A stretch of DNA of 11,377 nt from positions 1-11,377 of the forward strand of contig JAFAQJ010000226.1 in NCBI GenBank assembly GCA_019246455.1, in the 5' to 3' direction. A program made the translations under genes and the position numbers. This DNA is from Pseudolabrys sp. Its GTDB lineage: Bacteria; Pseudomonadota; Alphaproteobacteria; Rhizobiales; Xanthobacteraceae. Numbering within the stretch: the first letter of the stretch is position 1; each line of letters begins with the position of its first letter. Below the pieces are notes generated by a model. It searched no databases. It was not told where the DNA came from and was given only the letters and a program-made list of their open reading frames with translations. Shown here one piece after another: positions 6,005 through 11,377 of the stretch.

Positions 6005-6565
6005 ATGCTCGACCGCCGCCAGATTCTTGCCATAACCGCGCTTCTCGCGGCGCCCGGGCGGGGCTTTGCAACGACGATGAGCCGCATCACAGCCTATGGC
6101 TTCACCTTCAATGGGCTCGACCGCAAGCCGATCCTGCTCGCCGAGCACGCCGGGCGTCCGATCATAGTGGTCAATACCGCCTCGCTGTGCGGTTATACGC
6201 CGCAATACACCGGCCTTCAGGACTTGTGGACACGCTACCGCGAACGCGGGTTGTTCATGGTCGGCGTCCCGTCCAATGACTTCGGCGGCCAGGAGCCCGG
6301 CGGCGTCACCGAGATCGAGAAGACGGCGCACGGCGATTATCACGTGACCTTCCCCCTTTCCGAGAAGGCCGCAGTGAAGGGCCCTGACGCGCACCCGTTC
6401 TATCGCTGGGCCGCTTTGGAGCGCCCGCTCGAAACGCCGCGCTGGAATTTCCACAAGTACCTCGTTGGCCGCAACGGCGGCCTCAAGGCCGGCTTCACCT
6501 CGGCGATGGAACCAACAGACCCGCGTATCATCGCGGCAATCGAGACCGAGCTTGCCGCCGCCTAG
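6005..6565 (+). CDS. Exported glutathione peroxidase family protein (single cysteine)
   Basis: These enzymes reduce hydrogen peroxide and organic or lipid hydroperoxides. The protein has 186 residues. The N-terminus MLDRRQILAITALLAA has Arg-Arg followed by a hydrophobic stretch and a likely cleavage site near GFA-TT (after residue 22), so it resembles a Tat-type signal; export to the periplasm is likely. The conserved blocks are NTASLCGYTPQYTGLQDLW with catalytic Cys62, GVPSNDFGGQEPG with Gln96, and WNFHKYLV with Trp147-Asn148, completing the usual Cys/Gln/Trp/Asn tetrad. Cys62 is the only cysteine: the resolving cysteine of thioredoxin-dependent homologues (FC in EIxxFC) is Ala108 here. The start is ATG 6005 with AAGG four bases before it; ATG 6077 would give a signal-less form. 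The transcript probably runs toward the terminator at 6731. Confidence 0.9.
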   Translation: MLDRRQILAITALLAAPGRGFATTMSRITAYGFTFNGLDRKPILLAEHAGRPIIVVNTASLCGYTPQYTGLQDLWTRYRERGLFMVGVPSNDFGGQEPGGVTEIEKTAHGDYHVTFPLSEKAAVKGPDAHPFYRWAALERPLETPRWNFHKYLVGRNGGLKAGFTSAMEPTDPRIIAAIETELAAA

Positions 6566-6655
6566 GGCGGCACAAACATCACATCTCCACAGAACCGTCA
6601 CAGGGGCGTCAATTGCCGGTTGACGAATCATAGCCCGACTGACGCAATGGTTGTT

Positions 6656-6758
6656 GAATTCAGGCACACGCGGGCCGGCGGCATTGGGCCGACCCGTATC
6701 TGAGGTTCCTCCCGCGTGGCGTTTAGACTTGGGCGGCCGCAATTTGGCCGCCCTTTTT
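6656..6758 (+). ncRNA. Putative small RNA (about 100 nt) ending in an intrinsic terminator
   Basis: Between the peroxidase stop and the convergent EAL gene there is no convincing ORF but a string of RNA-like structure. The outer helix pairs CACGCGGG (6667-6674) with CCCGCGTG (6711-6718) and extends by two more pairs past a bulged A (6664-6665 with 6719-6720). Inside it is a 6-bp hairpin, GGCGGC (6677-6682) with GCCG plus CC (6688-6694), around a bulged A. A single-stranded stretch then includes TTCCTCCC, complementary to Shine-Dalgarno sequences. A strong terminator closes the unit. TTGACG at 6620-6625 could be a -35 with a poor -10 (CGCAAT, 6643-6648), placing the 5' end near 6656; that end is a guess. 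It could instead be the structured 3' UTR of the peroxidase mRNA, or a processed RNA from it. Confidence 0.42.
6731..6758 (+). terminator. Rho-independent terminator
   Basis: An 8-bp perfect GC stem (GGGCGGCC at 6731-6738, GGCCGCCC at 6746-6753) with a seven-base loop is followed directly by TTTTT (6754-6758). The U-tract is on the plus strand only, so it ends transcription coming from the peroxidase side, or from the putative sRNA, ten bases before the stop of the opposing EAL gene. Confidence 0.85.
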
Positions 6759-6768
6759 CACGCCGGCA

Positions 6769-8412
6769 TCAAGCTGCGTCGAACTGGGTGCGCGCGTCCA
6801 TATAGCGGCGAGCCGATTCCGCGACTTTGCTTTCGACCGCCGCGGCCGGCAGCGGATCGAGCGATTCCACGAGTTGAAGAAACGCGCTGCCTGGCAGCGG
6901 CGGGGCGAAGACGTAGCCCTGCGCCGAGCGGATGCCGAGCTCGCGCAAATGCACGACCTGCTCGAAATTCTCGACGCCTTCCGCGACCACGTCCATGCGC
7001 ATGTTGTGCGCGAGATCGACCAAAGTTTCGACAATGGTGGTCGAATTGCGGTCGGTGCCAATCGCGTCGACGAACATCTTGTCGATCTTGATGATGTCAA
7101 CGCCGAGCTTGAGCATGTAGGACAGGCCGCTGTGCCCTGTGCCGACGTCATCGATCGCAATGCGCACGCCCAAGCCCTGCAGCGCGGCGACGACTCGTCG
7201 CGTCTCGGTCAGATTTTCGATCGGATCGCGTTCGGTCAGCTCGAGCACGACCTGCGACATCTGGATCGGCGAGCCGACGAAAATATTGCGCACGTCCTTG
7301 ACGATGCTGTCGCTGCGGAACAATTGCGCTGCGAAGTTGAACGAGATCTTGAGACCGGGCCGTTTGCCGATCGCGGGCCCCGCCTCGGCGCAAACGCGTT
7401 TCATCAGATCGCGGGTTAGGGCCAGGATCATGCCGCTCGATTCGGCGAGCGGGATGAAGGCGCCCGGCAACACGAGCGAGCCGTCTGGCTTCTTCCAGCG
7501 CACCAGCACCTCGGCGCCGCGCAACTGACCGGAGCGGATGTCGACCAGGGGCTGGTAGTAAGGAACGAACTCGCCGGCTTCCAGAGCGCGCTGGAGCTCA
7601 GCGACCGGATTGCCCGTCTCGCGGCGCGGCAGAATGATGCCGAGGGTGACGATCAGCAGGCCCAAAGCTATCGCCGCAAAGTGGCTAAGCCAACTCAGGT
7701 CGCTATGGTTCTCGATGGCGCGCCAGCGCGCCAAAGTCGTGGTCGCGATAAACCCGTATTTCGACGACTGCGCGCCGCCCGAGAAGCTGCCGTCGGCCTG
7801 ATCGGACGGCAACGCGCCGTTCGTTCCGATCAAGGCCCCGCGACCCGTCGTGACCGAGGCGTAGACATTGAGCGGCCCGCCATTCGTCGAAATTTGCGGC
7901 AGAAACAGCTCGACTGGGATGACGGCGCAGATGTCGGCCACGCCGCCCCCCGCCTTGCGGCGCAGCCGCACCATGCGCTGGCCGCCGCCGGCTTCAATCA
8001 CTTCGAGAGCGTAGCCCGGCACGTTCTCGAGCGGCTCTGCGGACAATATCCGGCTAATGCCGTTGGGCGGGCCGACCTGCGTGCACATCGGCTGATTGTC
8101 AGCGTCGATCACCGCCACGCCCTTGACCGGCGCGGTCAGAAAGACAGCGCGGCGCATCGCGGCCAAATGCTCGGGGCTGCACGAATTGACGCCAGCTGCG
8201 GCAAGGCCATCGAGCATCGAAATGGTTTGCGAGACGCGGGTCTCGGCGAGCGCGACCGCGCGCTTCGCCAGCAGCAGGCTTTCCTCGCTGCCCTGACGTT
8301 CCAGCAGGCCGCCGATCCAGACATCGAACGCAATCAAGGGTGCGCCGGCGAGCAGTGCGCCAGCGATTGCGCCATACAACTTATTGCGCGGAAACAACGC
8401 CACCCACCCCAT
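6769..8412 (-). CDS. CSS-motif EAL-domain cyclic-di-GMP phosphodiesterase, membrane bound
   Basis: The protein hydrolyses c-di-GMP, the second messenger that controls motility versus attachment. It has 547 residues from ATG 8412; a frame extension to 8532 would start upstream of the likely promoter and is disfavoured. Layout: first membrane helix (about 12-35), periplasmic CSS-type sensor domain with Cys78 in NSCSP and further cysteines at 110 and 162, second membrane helix (about 243-261), cytoplasmic EAL domain (about 270-520). Catalytic residues expected of active EAL enzymes are present: Glu301 (in EVL, replacing EAL), Asn359, Glu391 (ELTE), Asp421-Asp422 (IDDVGTG), Lys442 (KID), Glu478 (VAEGVE) and Gln498. 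In CSS proteins the periplasmic cysteines sense redox or disulfide state. No GGDEF domain is present. It converges on the terminator at 6731-6758. Confidence 0.93.
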   Translation of the reverse strand: MGWVALFPRNKLYGAIAGALLAGAPLIAFDVWIGGLLERQGSEESLLLAKRAVALAETRVSQTISMLDGLAAAGVNSCSPEHLAAMRRAVFLTAPVKGVAVIDADNQPMCTQVGPPNGISRILSAEPLENVPGYALEVIEAGGGQRMVRLRRKAGGGVADICAVIPVELFLPQISTNGGPLNVYASVTTGRGALIGTNGALPSDQADGSFSGGAQSSKYGFIATTTLARWRAIENHSDLSWLSHFAAIALGLLIVTLGIILPRRETGNPVAELQRALEAGEFVPYYQPLVDIRSGQLRGAEVLVRWKKPDGSLVLPGAFIPLAESSGMILALTRDLMKRVCAEAGPAIGKRPGLKISFNFAAQLFRSDSIVKDVRNIFVGSPIQMSQVVLELTERDPIENLTETRRVVAALQGLGVRIAIDDVGTGHSGLSYMLKLGVDIIKIDKMFVDAIGTDRNSTTIVETLVDLAHNMRMDVVAEGVENFEQVVHLRELGIRSAQGYVFAPPLPGSAFLQLVESLDPLPAAAVESKVAESARRYMDARTQFDAA

Positions 8413-8456
8413 CTCGTGACGCGACAGAGTGGCGAGCTGCCGTAAAAGTGAGCTTA

Positions 8457-8498
8457 AGTATAAGGCCACGCGACCGGTATGGTTAGCAAAGCGTAAAC
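8457..8498 (-). promoter_or_regulatory. Probable promoter of the EAL gene with a degenerate CtrA-like box
   Basis: On the minus strand, TATACT (8462-8457) is a good -10, about 45 bases before ATG 8412. About 17 bases upstream of it, in the -35 position, ends GTTTACGCTTTGCTAACC (8498-8481), which reads TTTA-N7-CTAAC: the CtrA layout with one mismatch in each half. A CtrA box over the -35 is the arrangement of many CtrA-activated promoters. It lies in the 131-bp divergent gap shared with the pirin gene. The promoter call is moderate and the CtrA call weak. Confidence 0.4.
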
Positions 8499-8543
8499 GG
8501 CAACCTACATGTGCTTCACCACAATGCATCATAGGATGCCGTC

Positions 8544-9467
8544 ATGAGTTTTTCCCCCGGTCCCGATCCCAAAGCCGGCGATGCTTTCACGTGCGAGGCG
8601 CTTGCGCAGGTAATCGTGCCGCGCACGGCCGATCTCGGCGATGAATTCTACGTGCGCCGGGCACTGCCTTCGGCCAAGAGCCGGATGGTTGGCCCCTTCA
8701 TCTTCTTCGACCATTTCGGCCCCGCCGAATTCAAGGCGGGCCAGGGCCTCGACGTGCGGCCACACCCGCATATCGGGCTCGCAACCGTCACCTATCTGTT
8801 CGACGGCGAGATCATGCATCGGGATTCGCTTGGCACTGCGGTCGCGATCCGGCCCGGTGCCATCAATCTGATGACGGCGGGGCGTGGCATCGTCCATTCG
8901 GAACGTACCGGCACCGAGAAGCGCGCCACTGGCGGCCCAATCCACGGCTTGCAGATGTGGGTCGCGCTGCCGGCGACCAAGGAAGAAATGGACGCCGCCT
9001 TCGCGCATCATGGTGGCGCGGAGTTTCCAACGATCAAGGAAAATGGCCAATCGGTGCGGGTTGTGATCGGACAGCTTTACGGCGCGTCGTCGCCCGTGAA
9101 GACGACATCGGAAACAATCTTCGCCGACGTGACCCTTGCGCCTGGCGCCTCGATCCCACTCGATGCCGGCCACGAGGAGCGTGCGATCTATACGATCGAC
9201 GGCGAGATTGAGGTCGGTGGTGACACGTTCGGGGCTGGCAAGCTTTTGGTATTCAAGCCGCGCGACGCGGTGACGATTTCAGCGCGGCGCGGCGCGCATT
9301 TTGTCATCCTCGGTGGCGAACCGATGGATGGGCCGCGTCACATCTGGTGGAATTTCGTCTCCTCGCGCAAGGAACGCATCGAGCAGGCTAAGGCCGACTG
9401 GAAAGCCGGGCACTTCAACACGGTGCCGGGCGATGAGATCGAATTCATCCCGCTGCCGGACAAATGA
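8544..9467 (+). CDS. Pirin family protein (cupin metalloprotein)
   Basis: Pirins are bicupin iron proteins; some bacterial members have quercetin 2,3-dioxygenase activity and others act as redox-sensitive binding partners, so the true substrate is open. The protein has 307 residues, a usual length. The N-terminal cupin has RPHPHIGLATVTYLFDGEI with metal ligands His74 and His76, and GRGIVHSER with His118 and Glu120, the full 3-His/1-Glu set. VPRTADLGDEFYVRRALP and FDHFGP are also typical. The C-terminal cupin (about 190-275) contains ERAIYTIDGEIEVGG and GPRHIWWNFVSSRKERI. The start at ATG 8544 has AGGA at 8533-8536. It is divergent from the EAL gene and convergent with aspS, 35 bp from the aspS stop. 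Confidence 0.94.
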   Translation: MSFSPGPDPKAGDAFTCEALAQVIVPRTADLGDEFYVRRALPSAKSRMVGPFIFFDHFGPAEFKAGQGLDVRPHPHIGLATVTYLFDGEIMHRDSLGTAVAIRPGAINLMTAGRGIVHSERTGTEKRATGGPIHGLQMWVALPATKEEMDAAFAHHGGAEFPTIKENGQSVRVVIGQLYGASSPVKTTSETIFADVTLAPGASIPLDAGHEERAIYTIDGEIEVGGDTFGAGKLLVFKPRDAVTISARRGAHFVILGGEPMDGPRHIWWNFVSSRKERIEQAKADWKAGHFNTVPGDEIEFIPLPDK

Positions 9468-9470
9468 TGA

Positions 9471-9495
9471 GATCCCTGCCTTCGCGGGTATGACG
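9471..9495. repeat. REP-like palindrome (CTTCGCGGG type)
   Basis: CCTGC (9475-9479), CTTC, GCGGG (9484-9488) make a 5-bp hairpin with one G-T pair, followed by TATGACG. It looks like a degenerate copy of the CCCGCCTTCGCGGGAATGAC dispersed palindrome common in Bradyrhizobium relatives and many other proteobacteria; read as protein it gives the telltale IPAFAGMT. It fills the 35-bp gap between the convergent pirin and aspS stops. A second small inverted repeat, TGACG (9491-9495) with CGTCA (9501-9505), overlaps its end and covers the aspS stop. Only one copy is in this window. Confidence 0.55.
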
Positions 9496-9502
9496 CTTCA
9501 CG

Positions 9503-11299
9503 TCATTTCTTCGGCAGGTCGATCCGGATCGAAAGCTCCTTAAGCTGCTTCGGGGTCACCTCGGACGGCGCGCCCATCAGCAGGTCTTCAGCCTTCTGGT
9601 TCATCGGGAACAACACGACCTCGCGCAGGTTCTCTTCGCCGGCGAGCAGCATCACGATGCGGTCGATGCCGGGCGCGATGCCGCCGTGCGGCGGCGCGCC
9701 GTAAGTCAGCGCTCGCAACATACCGCCGAACTTCGCCTCAAGCACGTCCTCGCCGTAACCGGCGATGGCAAAGGCCTTCTTCATGATGTCGGGACGATGG
9801 TTACGGATCGCGCCCGACGATAATTCGATGCCGTTGCAGACGATGTCGTACTGGAACGCTCTGAGCGACAAAATTTTGTCGTGGTCGTTCGGATCGAGTG
9901 CGAGGAATTCGTCGTGCGGCACGTTCGGCATCGAGAATGGGTTGTGCGAGAAATCGATCTTCTTGTCTTCCTCGTGCCATTCGTACATCGGGAAGTCGAC
10001 GATCCAGCAGAAGTCGAACCGATCCTTGGCAACGAGACCCAACTCCTCGCCGACTTTAGTGCGCGCCGGACCGGCGAACTTGACGAAATCCTTCGGCTTG
10101 CCGGCGATGAAGAAGCAGGCGTCATTGACGCCGAGTTTGAGTTGCTCAGCGATCCGTTTGGTACGCTCGGGGCCAATGTTCTTGGCAAGCGGACCGGCGC
10201 CGCCCTCCTCGCCTTCACGCCAGAAAATGTAGCCAAGACCAGGCTGGCCCTCGCCCTGCGCCCATGAATTCATGCGGTCGCAGAACGCACGATTGCCACC
10301 GCCCTTCGCAGGAATGGCCCAGACTTCGGCCTTCGGATCGTTGGCGAGGATGTGGGCGAAAATCTTGAAGCCCGAACCGCGGAATGCCTCGCTGACATTC
10401 TCCATCACAACCGGATTGCGCAAATCCGGCTTATCGGTGCCGTATTTGCGGAGCGCCTCAGCGAACGGGATCATCGGGAATTTCGGGGTGACTTTCTTGC
10501 CGTTGGCAAATTCCTCGAACACACCGCGAATCACCGGCTCAACCGCGCTGAACACGTCGTCCTGCGTGACGAAGCTCATCTCGAGATCGAGCTGATAGAA
10601 CTCGCCCGGCGAGCGGTCGGCGCGCGCGTCTTCGTCACGGAAGCACGGCGCGATCTGAAAATAGCGGTCGAAGCCCGCGACCATCAGGAGCTGCTTGAAC
10701 TGCTGCGGCGCCTGCGGCAGCGCGTAGAACTTTCCGGGGTGCAGGCGCGACGGCACCAGGAAATCGCGCGCGCCCTCCGGCGACGACGCGGTCAGGATCG
10801 GAGTCTGGAATTCGAAGAAGCCGGCCTCCTTCATACGTCGGCGGATCGAGTCGATGACCTTGCCGCGTAGCATGATATTGGCGTGCAGCTTGTCGCGCCG
10901 GAGATCGAGAAAGCGGTATTTGAGCCGGATGTCCTCCGGGTAGTCTTGTTCGCCGAACACCGGCAGCGGCAATTCCGCGGCCGGACCCAGCACCTCGATC
11001 TCGTTGATGTAGATTTCGACGAGGCCGGTCGGCAGTTCCGGATTCTCCGTGCCGGCGGGACGCTTTCGCACTTTGCCGTCGATCCGCACCACCCACTCCG
11101 AGCGGAGCTTCTCGGCCAGCTTGAACGCCGGCGAATCCGGGTCAGCGACGACTTGCGTTAGCCCGTAATGGTCGCGCAGGTCGATGAACAAAACGCCGCC
11201 GTGGTCGCGCACGCGGTGCACCCAGCCGGACAGCCGGACCTGCTGACCGATGTCGCTCTCGCGGAGCGCGCCACAGGTATGGGAACGATAACGGTGCAT
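9503..11299 (-). CDS. aspS: Aspartate--tRNA(Asp/Asn) ligase (non-discriminating type)
   Basis: The enzyme charges tRNA-Asp with aspartate in the cytoplasm and, in the non-discriminating form, also mischarges tRNA-Asn for GatCAB to amidate. It has 598 residues, the full bacterial-type length. Start ATG 11299 gives the family N-terminus [18 protein letters not shown]; an upstream ATG at 11344 overlaps the likely promoter and is disfavoured. Order of parts: OB-fold anticodon domain (1-105), class II motif 1 (about 160-169), QAPQQFKQ (196-203) in the aspartate pocket, motif 2 [15 protein letters not shown] (220-234) with Arg221, the bacterial GAD insertion domain, and motif 3 [12 protein letters not shown] near residue 547. 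His33 (RDHGG) and Gly83 (RPAG) match the residues linked to tRNA-Asn acceptance in Pseudomonas aeruginosa AspRS. Confidence 0.97.
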   Translation of the reverse strand: MHRYRSHTCGALRESDIGQQVRLSGWVHRVRDHGGVLFIDLRDHYGLTQVVADPDSPAFKLAEKLRSEWVVRIDGKVRKRPAGTENPELPTGLVEIYINEIEVLGPAAELPLPVFGEQDYPEDIRLKYRFLDLRRDKLHANIMLRGKVIDSIRRRMKEAGFFEFQTPILTASSPEGARDFLVPSRLHPGKFYALPQAPQQFKQLLMVAGFDRYFQIAPCFRDEDARADRSPGEFYQLDLEMSFVTQDDVFSAVEPVIRGVFEEFANGKKVTPKFPMIPFAEALRKYGTDKPDLRNPVVMENVSEAFRGSGFKIFAHILANDPKAEVWAIPAKGGGNRAFCDRMNSWAQGEGQPGLGYIFWREGEEGGAGPLAKNIGPERTKRIAEQLKLGVNDACFFIAGKPKDFVKFAGPARTKVGEELGLVAKDRFDFCWIVDFPMYEWHEEDKKIDFSHNPFSMPNVPHDEFLALDPNDHDKILSLRAFQYDIVCNGIELSSGAIRNHRPDIMKKAFAIAGYGEDVLEAKFGGMLRALTYGAPPHGGIAPGIDRIVMLLAGEENLREVVLFPMNQKAEDLLMGAPSEVTPKQLKELSIRIDLPKK

Positions 11300-11334
11300 G
11301 AACGAATCCGGCGATGCGGGTGAGAAAGCGCGCG

Positions 11335-11363
11335 AAAAACGCATGGGGTGCCGGCTTTGTCAA
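11335..11363 (-). promoter_or_regulatory. Possible aspS promoter
   Basis: On the minus strand a perfect TTGACA (11363-11358, preceded by C as in the alphaproteobacterial -35 consensus) lies about 60 bases before the aspS ATG. The expected -10 position after 17 bases is GTTTTT (11340-11335), a poor match, so only the -35 is persuasive. If used, it would exclude the upstream ATG at 11344 as the aspS start. Confidence 0.35.
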
Positions 11364-11377
11364 GGCAAGCCGCCCCA

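Noticed and set aside
5993..6742. Minus-strand open frame (249 codons) opposite the peroxidase gene
   Set aside because: It has no family motif, runs through the putative sRNA and its terminator stem, and covers a gene with an intact catalytic tetrad.
7681..8445. Plus-strand open frame (254 codons) opposite the EAL gene
   Set aside because: The composition (Arg, His, Gln, Ala) is that of a mirror frame, and the opposite strand encodes clear CSS and EAL domains.
8413..8532. N-terminal extension of the EAL protein to an ATG at 8532
   Set aside because: The extra 40 residues would start upstream of the likely -10 (8457-8462) and contain no domain; the membrane helix follows naturally after ATG 8412.
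11300..11344. N-terminal extension of AspRS to an ATG at 11344
   Set aside because: The family N-terminus begins at [10 protein letters not shown] (11299), and the extension overlaps the probable promoter.

Overview
The window looks like core chromosome of an alphaproteobacterium in the Hyphomicrobiales (Rhizobiales), close to the Bradyrhizobium / Rhodopseudomonas / Pseudolabrys group. This rests on high GC, a coenzyme-B12-dependent ribonucleotide reductase, an arginine-gate ClpS, a DUF2778 wall-active domain, a CtrA-type TTAA-N7-TTAAC box and an aspartyl-tRNA synthetase of the non-discriminating type. Taxonomy is inferred from gene content and recalled family resemblance, not from a search.

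Layout. 1-1212 (+) is the 3' part of nrdJ, followed by a GC-rich hairpin. A textbook CtrA box lies upstream of a membrane-anchored DUF2778 protein (1397-2584, +), whose stop codon overlaps that of a convergent SDR dehydrogenase (2581-3336, -). The SDR lies 29 bp downstream of clpS (3366-3686, -), possibly in one transcript. Divergent from clpS is a 2-hydroxyacid dehydrogenase-fold protein (3754-4752, +), then a 66-residue zinc-ribbon protein with a strong ribosome binding site (4937-5137, +). A 171-bp gap with interleaved inverted repeats separates it from a convergent membrane-anchored protein of unknown function (5309-5869, -). Divergent from that is an exported one-cysteine glutathione peroxidase (6005-6565, +). 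After it come about 200 bp that hold a probable small RNA ending in a strong intrinsic terminator (6731-6758). Then follow a CSS-EAL cyclic-di-GMP phosphodiesterase (6769-8412, -), a divergent pirin (8544-9467, +), a REP-like palindrome, and convergent aspS (9503-11299, -).

No gap exceeds about 205 bp. I see no tRNA, rRNA, transposase, integrase, CRISPR array or phage gene. Most genes are single housekeeping or stress units in alternating orientation, so there is no large operon. Possible common threads are cell-cycle or envelope control (CtrA box, DUF2778 protein, c-di-GMP phosphodiesterase with a degenerate CtrA-like box) and oxidative stress (peroxidase, pirin), but these links are inference.

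I do not see a clear new multi-gene system. The best leads are the putative sRNA at about 6656-6758, the CtrA box at 1288-1303, the overlapping palindromes at 5250-5291, and residue-level departures in the peroxidase, the 2-hydroxyacid dehydrogenase homologue and ClpS.
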